NCBI RefSeq assembly: GCF_009725235.1 | Contig: NZ_WJFC01000175.1 | Span: 1-28,642, forward strand | DNA length: 28,642 bases | Source: Scytonema sp. UIC 10036 | Lineage (GTDB): Bacteria; Cyanobacteriota; Cyanobacteriia; Cyanobacteriales; Nostocaceae | Reading direction: 5' to 3' | In this document: piece by piece, positions 1 to 7,040 of the stretch | How the letters are laid out: each line of letters begins with the position of its first letter | How positions within the stretch are numbered: position 1 is the first letter of the stretch | Made by a program: the position numbers and the translations under genes | The notes under the pieces: model-generated | The model's database searches: none | Seen by the model: the letters and a program-made list of their open reading frames with translations, nothing else | What the model was told of the DNA's origin: nothing

Positions 1-205
1 TCTCCCCGTCTATCCCTCATACTTGTCGTTGTTTGTTGTTTGTTGTTAGTTGTTTTTTGTTAGTTGTTGGTTGTTAGTTGTTGGTTGTTAGTTGTTTGTT
101 GTTAGTTGTTGGTTGTTAGTTGTTGGTTGTTAGTTGTTAACCACTAACCACTAACCACTAATCACTAACCACTAACCACTAACCACTAACCACTAACCAC
201 TAACC
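1..205. repeat. Inverted pair of heptamer tandem repeats
   Basis: Positions about 30-138 are a period-7 array of TTGTTAG/TTGGTTG units. From about 139 to 205 the array switches to the complementary sense (CACTAAC units). The two halves are imperfect complements, so a transcript could fold into one long hairpin. The same layout closes the window (28477-28642). This is the short tandemly repeated repetitive (STRR) type known from filamentous cyanobacteria. It lies directly downstream of the minus-strand signalling operon. Confidence 0.9.
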
Positions 206-739
206 CTAGACTTTTGGTTTTGGTAAGCGGAACCAAAAGCGGGAACCTTTATCGGGACGAGGTAAATAACCAATTGTACCTCCCCAACGCTCTACTGTAA
301 TACGACAAAAATAAAGCCCAATTCCAATCCTGCCACGATTAGTGTTTCCTTGAGAAAACTTTTGGAATAAACTATCGACATTTTCTGGTGGAACGCCAAA
401 TCCTTCATCATCAACAGTAAATAAAACATATTCTTTGTCCTGTTGCAAACTTACTGTTACAGTAGATGCAGGTGGGCTGTGTCGAAAAGCATTCTCTACT
501 AAGTTTGTCAGTATCCTTTCCAAACGCGATTTATCCCCAATGACTGTCCACCCAACTGTTATGTTGGTGTTGACAGCCAATTCTAATTGCATTTCATTGA
601 GGACAAAAGAAGGGGTAAAAAGTTCTACAACTTCCCGTACACAAGCTAAAGCATCTGGAGAAGTGGTAAGATCAGATGTAAAAGATTCTAAAGACTTAAT
701 TTCAGCAGAAAAGGCATCTAGTATTTGTCGAATAAGCAC
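206..739 (-). CDS. C-terminal ATPase fragment of the broken histidine kinase
   Basis: This 177-residue reading frame opens at a GTG and holds the second half of a histidine kinase. An N-box (NLVENAFRHSP, about residues 80-90), a G1-like box (VDDEGFGVP) and a G2 box (GRIGIGLYFC) are visible, followed by the closing strand GSRFWFRLPKP. No Shine-Dalgarno sequence is convincing before the GTG. The frame stays open upstream for another 37 codons with kinase-like sequence (CCLALLEFENLTPKGKERL), so the GTG is probably an artefact of the break and not a true start. Translated alone it would be an ATPase without a phospho-acceptor His. It belongs to the pseudogene covering 206-1333. Confidence 0.6.
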   Translation of the reverse strand: MLIRQILDAFSAEIKSLESFTSDLTTSPDALACVREVVELFTPSFVLNEMQLELAVNTNITVGWTVIGDKSRLERILTNLVENAFRHSPPASTVTVSLQQDKEYVLFTVDDEGFGVPPENVDSLFQKFSQGNTNRGRIGIGLYFCRITVERWGGTIGYLPRPDKGSRFWFRLPKPKV

Positions 740-919
740 TTCCTGTTTTTGCGATTGCTTCTTACCAATTTCTAAACGTTCTTTTCCCTTCGGTGTTAAG
801 TTTTCAAACTCTAAAAGAGCTAAACAGCAATTGATACACTTAATTGTCTGCTATATCGTGGATTACACAATGTATTAATACTTCTTTTTTTTGAGTTTCT
901 TTAAAAAGATAATGATACT

Positions 920-1333
920 CTAATTTATTCTCTCTAGTTTTTGTATAATTGATTGTTTTTCTATAAAGAAATCTTCTTTTAATTCTATTAAAATAAATTG
1001 ACGTTGGTCTACACATATAGCCAAAGCTTCAAAATGATATTCTTTTCCAGAAGTATCTGCTTGATACCATAAACCTGATTTTAAGATTTTATCTCCATTT
1101 ATTCGCCATAATTCTTCAGCGTCAATTAAAAACATTTCTAAGAATGGAAAGATATCTTGTAGAACTACTATATCTGTTTCTGAAATGACGCTTTGATGAT
1201 AAAATCCCCTTAACCAATCTGGTACGAAACCAATGATTTTGAATTCATTAGTATCTACTCGCTCTAATATTAAAGTCTTTAATGTGGCAAAAATTTTTTC
1301 TGTAATAGATATAAATTCACTCATACTAGCCAC
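920..1333 (-). CDS. N-terminal sensor fragment of the broken histidine kinase
   Basis: This 137-residue frame starts 12 bases after the preceding gene. It begins with a helical segment (about 1-40), then an alpha/beta domain that reads like a degenerate PAS fold (FLEMFLIDAEELW, YHFEALAICVDQRQFILIELK), and ends in the start of a helix (EKQSIIQKLERIN). The last residues are where the frame is lost: one extra base would give QKxRENKLEYHYLFKETQKKEV, a typical linker into a DHp domain. I treat it as the input domain of the split kinase. The signal it senses is unknown. It resembles the 127-residue protein just upstream in its closing strands, so the two may be related sensor folds. Confidence 0.6.
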   Translation of the reverse strand: MASMSEFISITEKIFATLKTLILERVDTNEFKIIGFVPDWLRGFYHQSVISETDIVVLQDIFPFLEMFLIDAEELWRINGDKILKSGLWYQADTSGKEYHFEALAICVDQRQFILIELKEDFFIEKQSIIQKLERIN

Positions 1334-1345
1334 CTGTTTATCTAG

Positions 1346-1729
1346 TTAAAATTTTTCCTGTAGTAAGTTGGAATGGTTGATTTGCTGTTGAATAATAGCT
1401 ATATGCATCTCATCCCAGGTAGCATCTAATAGTAACACCCAATCTCCTTCTTCTGAAGGAAATAAATGGACATCCGCACATATTTCAGAAGTGATTTTCA
1501 TGCAAGGAAAAAATAAGGGCACATCTTCTAGTGGTAAAAGTCCTTCTAGAAAGAAAGCTTGTTTTCCTGCTTTTTCACCTTGTTGCAAATTCAAGAATCC
1601 ATAGGTAGATAATTGACCTCCCCAAGTTGATAGATAGCCATCTTTGCTGACTAAAAGATAGGCTAGAGAGCGTTCCTGTCTTAAAAATGAGAGAATATAA
1701 GCAGTCACTGAAGTGGGGACATCAAACAT
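1346..1729 (-). CDS. Small PAS-like protein of the GTPase operon
   Basis: This is a 127-residue soluble protein of unknown function. The ATG follows the stop codon of the GTPase gene with no base between (TAAATG), so the two are translationally coupled and probably act together. Sequence order: a short N-terminal helix, strands around residues 18-45 (SLAYLLVSKDGYLSTWGG), a middle helix/loop with FFLEGLLPLEDVPLFFP, a two-strand unit (SEICADVHLFPSEEGDWVLLLDAT, residues about 80-105) and a Gln-rich helix at the end. The WVLLLDA strand followed by a helix resembles the end of PAS domains, but I cannot name a family. By position it could sit between the GTPase and the kinase. That role is inference. 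Confidence 0.75.
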   Translation of the reverse strand: MFDVPTSVTAYILSFLRQERSLAYLLVSKDGYLSTWGGQLSTYGFLNLQQGEKAGKQAFFLEGLLPLEDVPLFFPCMKITSEICADVHLFPSEEGDWVLLLDATWDEMHIAIIQQQINHSNLLQEKF

Positions 1730-2227
1730 TTATTCCTCCAAGATTTTGGAAGCGAGACTTTGAAAAATTTCTTCTACATTTAGACCTGCTTTAGCACTCG
1801 TTTTCAGAACTACCCAACCTTGCTGGATAAGTTTTTCAATTTCACTATTTTCTATTTCCCATTCATCGGCTAAATCCCATTTATTTAAAACTAAAATATA
1901 CGGAACTTTGCCAATAGTTTCTTCTACTCTCTGCCTGAGGTTTAAAGCTTTTTCTAAAGTATGATGTCTGGTTCCATCTGCAACTAATAAATAACCAGAC
2001 GAACCTCTCAGATAAGACATTCTTACTTTCTGAAATTCGTCTTCTCCATAAAGATCCCAAAGAATAAGGTTTAACTCTTTTCCTTGATAGTTAATTGTTT
2101 TTTTATCAATTTTAACTCCTACTGTTGTTTGGTATTTTTCAGAAAAAATACTATAAACAAATCGAGAGACTAAACTAGTTTTCCCTGTAGCAAAAGCACC
2201 AACCATGCAAATTTTTTTCTGTAGCAT
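1730..2227 (-). CDS. Rab/Ras-like small GTPase
   Basis: A 165-residue single-domain P-loop GTPase of the Rab/Ras-like superfamily. All guanine-nucleotide boxes are visible: P-loop GAFATGKT (residues 10-17), switch I YQTTVGVKI (32-40), G3 WDLYGED (57-63), G4 NKWD (115-118) and G5 TSAK (143-146). The residue after the G3 glycine, equivalent to Ras Gln61, is Glu62. This may alter intrinsic GTP hydrolysis and make it more dependent on a partner. There is no lipid-attachment Cys at the C-terminus. It lies 11 bases after the OmpA-like gene and abuts the PAS-like gene, so it probably works as a nucleotide-controlled switch with these membrane and sensor proteins. Cyanobacterial GTPases of this kind are mostly uncharacterised. 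Confidence 0.93.
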   Translation of the reverse strand: MLQKKICMVGAFATGKTSLVSRFVYSIFSEKYQTTVGVKIDKKTINYQGKELNLILWDLYGEDEFQKVRMSYLRGSSGYLLVADGTRHHTLEKALNLRQRVEETIGKVPYILVLNKWDLADEWEIENSEIEKLIQQGWVVLKTSAKAGLNVEEIFQSLASKILEE

Positions 2228-2238
2228 AAAAGCACTTC

Positions 2239-3942
2239 CTATCTTTCAGTATCTGATAAGAATACCTTAAAGGAAACTCTGCGGCTATACTTTCCGTTTT
2301 TTTCTTTTGATTTCATATTTGGAGGTTCGCGATCGCCAACACCCATGGCATTAAAATGACTGGTATTGATTCCTCGCGCAGATAGATAATTGAGGATTAT
2401 ACTAGCACGAGATTGGCTAAGTATCATGTTTCTCTGTTCGCTTCCACTGCTATCAGTGTGTCCTGCGATTTGAATACTTATGTTTTTACCAAGATATTGA
2501 GCAGTCACAGACAGTTTTTGGATATCTATTACCAGTTCTTGTAACTTCTTTTCCTCTCCTGATAACAACTCTGTAGTTCCTTCAACAAACAACAAATTTT
2601 TTCCCTCAATCTGTTTTTTGTACATTTCTAACTGACTCAGTTCAAACACCATCAAATTGCGATCGTGATATTGAGTCACTCCAGGAACCAAATGCCAAAT
2701 TTTACGTGCATCTAAAATCCAGCGATGAGGTGCAGAACCACTAGCATTAAGCGTTCCATTTTCATCTACTTGAAATGACACTGTTGTTGGTGCTTTCAGC
2801 AATTTTGCTGCTCTTTTTTCAATTATTGGAGGTTCAAATGAAAGGTATCTTTCCCATCGACTCATGACTTCTTTAGAAGTGAAATTGAATTGTTTCATTA
2901 GCACATTAGGCTCTACAGCTGATGAGTCTCGCATTCCAGAGATAAAATACTTTCCAGAGCGAGTTTCTGCTTTAATGACAACAATTCCAGGTTGAGTGTC
3001 AAGGTTTTCTAGAAAGGCGTTCCAGCGCATTTGAGTTCTAATAGCAAAAAAGCCCCAAATTGCAATACTAAGACCCATAGTACCTAAGAGCGTTAACGCA
3101 TAAGGCGAAGTCTTTTTATCCCGCTCTTTGTACTGAGATATCAAACAAGATTGCAGGAAAGGCATGCTGTCAGCAAACGGTTCTGTATCTCCGTTAAAGG
3201 CAATCAATTCTCTATTGAACTTGTGATGAATTTTTTCTATTGCATCTTGAAAAACTAATCTTAATTCACGAGGAGCATTGCCTCTAATGATACCTGCTAG
3301 GACGGCTTGCGGTCCCTCTTCAATCCAAATCGTTAGTTCTCCATAGTACAAACTATGGAGTGTATCTTCTTTTTGTGTGTTGAAAGAGTCTTTGACAAAA
3401 TCCTGAATGGCTGTCAACATTGCTGAAACCAAATCTGGATCTTGAACGGTTACCTGTGGTGCGACTCCGTGTTGCAGCAGCAATCCATTCTTTTTATGAA
3501 TCAGGAAAACCTGTTCCACTTGATACACCAAAGTCCGGAGCAGCACAATCTGGGCAAATGTTTTCCCAGTCACTAGCGCTTCCATTCTCCACTTTAAACT
3601 CTTTGGTGATAAGCCAGATTCCAAAGTGTTATCCAAGGATTGAATCATCTCTTGGACAGCTGCGATCGCCGCTTTACGGGTAGCTGGTCCTACAATAGGA
3701 AAAATGGCCGTTGCAAGAATATCTTGGTCTTTTTGAACAGAGGCTTGAATGGCTTGCTCAACGGTGGGAACCAGGGCATCGCTGAGTTCTTTATCCTCTG
3801 CACGTTGTGTTGCTTCTGGTAGCAATCGACTAAGATCTTCTGCTGTTATCTGAGGGTTATCTAATCTCTCATATATTTTTTCTAATTTTTGTGGTTCAAC
3901 ACCAAAAAGCAAAGTACGAAGTTCATTTAATTCATTTGTCAT
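2239..3942 (-). CDS. Membrane-anchored OmpA-like peptidoglycan-binding protein
   Basis: This 567-residue protein has three parts. Residues 1-280 are a mostly helical, soluble domain that opens with the motif LRTLLFG..PQKLEKIYERL. One membrane helix follows (about 284-302, TLLGTMGLSIAIWGFFAI). The part after it ends in an OmpA-type domain (about 445-560) with the peptidoglycan-binding pattern IAGHTDSSG...N..LSQSRA..I..YL...GI and a terminal GVGDREPP. The likely topology is a large cytoplasmic N-domain, an inner-membrane anchor and a periplasmic wall-binding end, so it could tie the small GTPase encoded next to it to the cell wall. The 68-base gap upstream is filled with repeats. The start is the ATG at 3942, which itself lies inside an AAATGAC heptamer array without a visible Shine-Dalgarno. 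Upstream in-frame ATGs run into TGA after five codons. Confidence 0.88.
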   Translation of the reverse strand: MTNELNELRTLLFGVEPQKLEKIYERLDNPQITAEDLSRLLPEATQRAEDKELSDALVPTVEQAIQASVQKDQDILATAIFPIVGPATRKAAIAAVQEMIQSLDNTLESGLSPKSLKWRMEALVTGKTFAQIVLLRTLVYQVEQVFLIHKKNGLLLQHGVAPQVTVQDPDLVSAMLTAIQDFVKDSFNTQKEDTLHSLYYGELTIWIEEGPQAVLAGIIRGNAPRELRLVFQDAIEKIHHKFNRELIAFNGDTEPFADSMPFLQSCLISQYKERDKKTSPYALTLLGTMGLSIAIWGFFAIRTQMRWNAFLENLDTQPGIVVIKAETRSGKYFISGMRDSSAVEPNVLMKQFNFTSKEVMSRWERYLSFEPPIIEKRAAKLLKAPTTVSFQVDENGTLNASGSAPHRWILDARKIWHLVPGVTQYHDRNLMVFELSQLEMYKKQIEGKNLLFVEGTTELLSGEEKKLQELVIDIQKLSVTAQYLGKNISIQIAGHTDSSGSEQRNMILSQSRASIILNYLSARGINTSHFNAMGVGDREPPNMKSKEKNGKYSRRVSFKVFLSDTER

Positions 3943-4005
3943 TTGTCATTTGTCATTTGTCATTTATTATAAATTACTACTAACCACTAACCACTAACCA
4001 CTAAC
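3936..4005. repeat. AAATGAC heptamer array over a start codon, plus CTAACCA repeats
   Basis: On the minus strand, AAATGAC units repeat about four times and supply ATG triplets at 3963, 3956, 3949, 3942 and 3935, seven bases apart. Only the ATG at 3942 opens the long OmpA-like frame. The three before it each read five codons and stop at TGA. The adjoining bases (about 3978-4005) hold CTAACCA repeats of the same period but different sequence. Confidence 0.85.
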
Positions 4006-4010
4006 CCTTA

Positions 4011-4625
4011 TTAATGTTGAGAATTTAAGCGAATGGCTAGTTCTGAGAAAAGATTAGCTAGAGCGTTACGGTCAGTTTTCTCAATCCGAAGTTCTTGAGT
4101 TTCCCGTTGTAACAAAGCTGTAATCTCTTCATATTTTTGCCGGATATCATCCTGTATATTTTTGGATTGGTTGAGAATCTGCTCGCGAATTTCCCGGTAG
4201 TTATTATTAGTTTGTTCCTCAAATTGGTTAACTTTTTTCTCCAATGATGCGGTTAAATTTCTATTTTCTTCAGCCAGCGATTTAAAACCTTCTCCACGTT
4301 CTCCCTGCTCGTTTTTGACTCTTTCAGACAAAGATTCAATCTCGTTTTTAATGTAAATTTCTAGAGAGTCTAAACGTTTTTTGGTTTCTTCCTTAAGGTC
4401 AGCATATTCTTTTACCAAACGCTCTTCTAAGCGGGCAAACCTTTTTTCTACTTCTCGCATTTGATTGCCAAAAAGAATATCTCTGACCTTAGCTAGATTG
4501 TTACCTTCCGCAATATCAGTGCCACCAAATAATGACTTATTTATATTATGGTTTAACCCTGATTGGTCTGATTCCGTCCTGTGATAGTTATTTGGTTCTG
4601 ATTCAGAGGGGTTCATAGATGACAT
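4011..4625 (-). CDS. Coiled-coil protein heading the GTPase operon
   Basis: This is a 204-residue hydrophilic protein with a disordered, Asn/Ser-rich N-terminus (1-40), a conserved-looking block VRDILFGNQMREVEKRFARL (about 46-66), then continuous heptad-type coiled coil rich in Glu, Lys and Arg to about residue 175, and a short helical tail (RNALANLFSELAIRL). There is no membrane segment or signal peptide. The block matches the opening of the OmpA-like neighbour (LRTLLFG...LEKIYERL), so the two may bind the same partner or pair with each other. Starts at Met1 or Met4 (MNPSES) are both possible. It is the first gene of the minus-strand operon, so its promoter should lie in 4626-4800. Function unknown; a scaffold or filament-forming role is only inference. 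Confidence 0.85.
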   Translation of the reverse strand: MSSMNPSESEPNNYHRTESDQSGLNHNINKSLFGGTDIAEGNNLAKVRDILFGNQMREVEKRFARLEERLVKEYADLKEETKKRLDSLEIYIKNEIESLSERVKNEQGERGEGFKSLAEENRNLTASLEKKVNQFEEQTNNNYREIREQILNQSKNIQDDIRQKYEEITALLQRETQELRIEKTDRNALANLFSELAIRLNSQH

Positions 4626-4796
4626 CCTTTAATTAAACTGTAGCTGAATTGACTCTTTGCTGTTTTAACATACTGAGACGGCGATCGCTATTTCCTTGAC
4701 ACTCAGCTCCATGTCTACTCCGTAGCCTAGCATCTTTAAATAAGTAGTGCTCTATTTGGAATTACTCCCTTTCCACTCTAAAATTCCATTCATCTT

Positions 4797-4836
4797 GTAG
4801 GTAGGGCATCCCCACCATTGACATAGCCCTATTTAC
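4797..4836. repeat. GTAGGTAGGGC inverted repeat, degenerate copy
   Basis: GTAGGTAGGGC (4797-4807) is followed by GCCCTATTTAC (4826-4836), complementary except for two bases. A better-kept copy with the same arms is at 12115-12170, which points to a dispersed element in this genome. Confidence 0.6.
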
Positions 4837-4891
4837 GCCAAATAGCAGGCGGTTTGGAAGTCCATACTACAAGGGCTGAGAATTTTGATCT

Positions 4892-4959
4892 GTTGGGTTG
4901 AGGCGATAGCGTTACTCAATAGACTGGACAAAATGTTGGGTTTCGTTCCTCAACCCAAC
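4892..4959. repeat. GTTGGGTTGAGG inverted repeat
   Basis: GTTGGGTTGAGG (4892-4903) is exactly complementary to CCTCAACCCAAC (4948-4959). A third arm GTTGGGTT at 4935-4942 can pair with AACCCAAC instead, so two alternative hairpins are possible. Elements with this core are common between genes in filamentous cyanobacteria. Confidence 0.65.
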
Positions 4960-5095
4960 CTACACATTTTTATTTTTTAAGCAAAACCTACGCAGTATTG
5001 GTTCGAGAGTAGGATTTTACAAAGAAAATTAACAATCTTAGGCATTTTTTTAAATTTATTTCTTTTTAAGAAATTTTATTAACTTATTACAAAAC

Positions 5096-5121
5096 TAAAA
5101 AAAGAGCGTACACAACGCTCT
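5096..5121 (-). terminator. Rho-independent terminator of the permease gene
   Basis: Read on the minus strand, AGAGCG - 7-base loop - CGCTCT is followed directly by a run of T. It lies 22 bases past the stop codon of the permease at 5143. The stem is six perfect base pairs. Confidence 0.85.
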
Positions 5122-5142
5122 ATTGTCTGCTTTTGCTGATTT

Positions 5143-6480
5143 TTAAAGCAAAAAACGAAATAGTACGTACAAGGCAGATGCTATAAGTTGTAACACCATT
5201 ACTGGTAAACCGTAATGTAAAAAAGTTTGGAATGAGATACGTCGCCCGTGTTGTTCGGCTATTCCTGCGGCAACGATGTTGGCTGATGCACCTACTAAAG
5301 TCCCATTTCCTCCCAAAGTTGCGCCAAACATCATAGCGTAAAAAAGTGGCAGTACCTCAGGAGGAAATTGTCCCTGAAAATTTGGTGCTAATACTTCAGT
5401 TGGTGCCAATCCAACATTAACAACGTACTGTTTGAGTAATGGTACCATTGCTACAACAAGTGGAATATTAGGAACAACGCTAGAAAGCAAGCCAATGAAA
5501 AAGACGAGAGATAAAGAACCAATAAGAATGTTTTTGCCTAAAACAGCTGCTAAAACTCCAGATAAACTGTTGATAACACCAGTTTTTTCCAAGCCGCCAA
5601 TAAGTACAAAAATACTCATAAAGAATATTAAAGTACTCCAATCTACATCTCGTAGTATGTTATTCACTGTGTCTATTTTGCTTTGATGGGATAAAAGCAT
5701 TGCTAAAGCAGCTCCTAACAAAGCAACAGCAGCAGGTGAAACAGGAACGGGCATATATTCTCCCACTACAAAAAAGATTAACACGAAAGCAACTATGAAC
5801 CCGCCTATTGTTAAAACTCGTGGATGGTTTATTTGAGGATGTGGTAGTTGTTCTAAATTTTCTAGCTTGGTTTTCCAGATTTTGCGAAAGAGCAATGGTA
5901 ATATTGCTACTATAGTAATAATCGCGATCGCTCCTCCCAAACTCAAGCGCCACAAATAATCTGTAAAACTAATATTAATTGCATCACCGACAATAAATGT
6001 AGCTGGATCTCCAACTATTGTCAGTAGCCCAGCACTATTTGCCACAAACACCATAAGAATAAGCAACGGTACAAAATTAATTCCAACTTCCTCTGCAATT
6101 GGTGGAATTAAAGGTGCTAGTAGCATAACTGTAGTAGCATTTGGTAAAACAGCACAAATAGGAGTAGTAATTCCTACAATTCCCAGCAGCAGACGATTAC
6201 CTTTGCCTTTGGCAAGGATAACCATTTGAGTTGCAAGATATTCAAAAATCTTAGTAGGTTCAAATGCTCTGACTAGCACCATGACTCCAAAAAACAAACC
6301 CAATGTTCCGTGACTGTTGCCAATATAGCTAACAGCATCTTCTAAAGTCATGACATTAGTAAAAACCAATAACAACGCTCCTAATAAGGCAGCAATTGTC
6401 AAGTGTACCCACTCTGTCATGATTAAGATTATGACGCTGATAAATGTGAGGATACTGATGAGTGCTTGCCAGTTTTCCAT
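5143..6480 (-). CDS. ArsB/SLC13-type anion or Na+-coupled permease
   Basis: This 445-residue, very hydrophobic inner-membrane protein has about 11-12 membrane helices. It belongs to the ion transporter superfamily that includes ArsB, CitMHS and the human P protein. Two inverted half-domains are visible, each with a re-entrant signature: LLTIVGDPATFIVGDA (about residues 152-167) and GGNGTLVGASANIVAAG (about 395-411). Polar residues in these loops (GDPAT and NGTLVGASAN) are those that usually line the substrate and Na+ site. The substrate cannot be told from sequence: arsenite, dicarboxylate or another anion. No ars regulator or reductase lies nearby. It is transcribed alone, with a terminator at 5096-5121 and heptamer repeats just upstream of its ATG. 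Confidence 0.88.
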   Translation of the reverse strand: MENWQALISILTFISVIILIMTEWVHLTIAALLGALLLVFTNVMTLEDAVSYIGNSHGTLGLFFGVMVLVRAFEPTKIFEYLATQMVILAKGKGNRLLLGIVGITTPICAVLPNATTVMLLAPLIPPIAEEVGINFVPLLILMVFVANSAGLLTIVGDPATFIVGDAINISFTDYLWRLSLGGAIAIITIVAILPLLFRKIWKTKLENLEQLPHPQINHPRVLTIGGFIVAFVLIFFVVGEYMPVPVSPAAVALLGAALAMLLSHQSKIDTVNNILRDVDWSTLIFFMSIFVLIGGLEKTGVINSLSGVLAAVLGKNILIGSLSLVFFIGLLSSVVPNIPLVVAMVPLLKQYVVNVGLAPTEVLAPNFQGQFPPEVLPLFYAMMFGATLGGNGTLVGASANIVAAGIAEQHGRRISFQTFLHYGLPVMVLQLIASALYVLFRFLL

Positions 6481-6481
6481 T

Positions 6482-6520
6482 AGTAGTTAGTGGTTAGTAG
6501 TTAGTGGTTAGTGGTTGGCA
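6482..6520. repeat. TAGTTAG/TGGTTAG heptamer repeats
   Basis: About five period-7 units (TAGTTAG, TGGTTAG) begin one base upstream of the permease start codon. They take the place where a ribosome binding site would be expected. Confidence 0.8.
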
Positions 6521-6746
6521 GTAGAATAATAGAATTATAAACACATTCTAAGAATTTTCAAAAGGGAGAGAGCAAAAGGTAAGCAGTTTTTTCATTATGT
6601 TTTTGGTAAAAAAATTATAATGACTATTACTATTAATTTAAAATTTAGTGGCAATAAATTTATATTTAGAGATGCTTCAAACAGCCCGTTTTTACAAAGT
6701 TTATTTGTCATACAATGGTGAAAAAAAAGTGCGACACATAGATTTT

Positions 6747-6774
6747 GTAGGGGCGCAAGGCATTGCGCCCCTAC
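6747..6774. repeat. GTAGGGGCGCAA palindromic repeat
   Basis: GTAGGGGCGCAA (6747-6758), a 4-base loop and TTGCGCCCCTAC (6763-6774) form a perfect 12-bp hairpin. A decayed version lies at about 10640-10668. It is an extragenic palindrome of cyanobacterial type. Confidence 0.8.
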
Positions 6775-6863
6775 GTCCCTACACCTGGATCTGTTGCAAA
6801 CATTTTTGGATTGGTATCACATTTTTTCCCAAGAGAATGACTAAGCAACATTTTGTAATCAAA

Positions 6864-6892
6864 AAACCTGACTTATATAAGAAGCCAGGTTT
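6864..6892 (-). repeat. AAACCTG hairpin, terminator-like on the minus strand
   Basis: AAACCTG (6864-6870) pairs with CAGGTTT (6886-6892), and the inner bases ACTTATATAAGAAG can extend the stem. Read on the minus strand the hairpin is followed by TTTTTT, so it could end transcripts from the usp gene that pass the nearer hairpin at 7003-7037. Confidence 0.4.
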
Positions 6893-7002
6893 CTTCACAA
6901 TTGTATTGACAAAATTCTTGCTTCAGCGTCGTTACATTAATTAAAATTGGAGAGAAAACCTAGTTTTTTTGTTTAGATACGCCATAATATGTCTCTAGAT
7001 TA

Positions 7003-7037
7003 ACAAAAACCAGGTTTTTGCAAAAACAGAAACTGGG
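7003..7037 (-). terminator. Possible terminator of the usp gene
   Basis: On the minus strand, AAACCCAG and CCTGGTTTTTG flank a 17-base loop just after the usp stop codon and end in a short T run. The stem has one bulge. A further AACC/GGTT palindrome is at 6953-6968. Confidence 0.4.
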
Positions 7038-7040
7038 TTT

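Larger units (their letters stand above)
206..1333 (-). pseudogene. Sensor histidine kinase broken by three frameshifts
   Basis: Read as one gene, this stretch encodes a PAS-like sensor domain, a linker, a DHp domain and a HATPase domain, about 375 residues. It is spread over several frames. The N-terminal frame runs 1333 to 920. A second frame (about 936 to 850) carries the linker residues KETQKKEVLIHCVIHDIAD, including the expected phospho-acceptor H-box HD. A third short frame supplies QLSV (about 850-838). A fourth resumes with INCCLALLEFENL and runs to the stop at 206. Single inserted bases near 934, 850 and 839 restore a continuous H-box of normal spacing. I therefore read three 1-nt deletions, which makes the gene inactive unless they are sequencing errors. 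It is the last gene of the GTPase/OmpA operon. The family assignment rests on recognition of the H, N and G boxes. Confidence 0.72.
4626..5142. other. Intergenic region with two inverted-repeat elements
   Basis: No reading frame here looks coding. The part next to 4626 must hold the promoter of the coiled-coil/OmpA/GTPase operon, but I cannot point to clear -10 and -35 boxes. A HIP1 octamer sits near 4681. Two inverted-repeat elements (4797-4836 and 4892-4959) and the terminator of the permease gene (5096-5121) take up much of the rest. Positions 5020-5100 are very AT-rich. Confidence 0.6.
6521..7040. other. Intergenic region with palindromes, no gene
   Basis: The region holds a 12-bp perfect palindrome arm pair at 6747-6774 and a cluster of AACC/GGTT inverted repeats at 6864-6892, 6953-6968 and 7003-7037. 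An open frame at 6648-6944 (GTG start) is translated through the palindromes and looks non-coding. The first 100 bases should carry the promoter of the permease, but I see no certain boxes. Confidence 0.5.

Noticed and set aside
1..205. CRISPR-like array
   Set aside because: The units are 7 bases without unique spacers, so this is a short tandem repeat.
435..878. 147-residue plus-strand open frame
   Set aside because: It lies opposite the histidine-kinase fragment and its composition is that of an antisense shadow.
6648..6944. 98-residue plus-strand open frame
   Set aside because: It translates straight through a perfect palindrome and an AACC/GGTT hairpin, has no ribosome site and resembles nothing.
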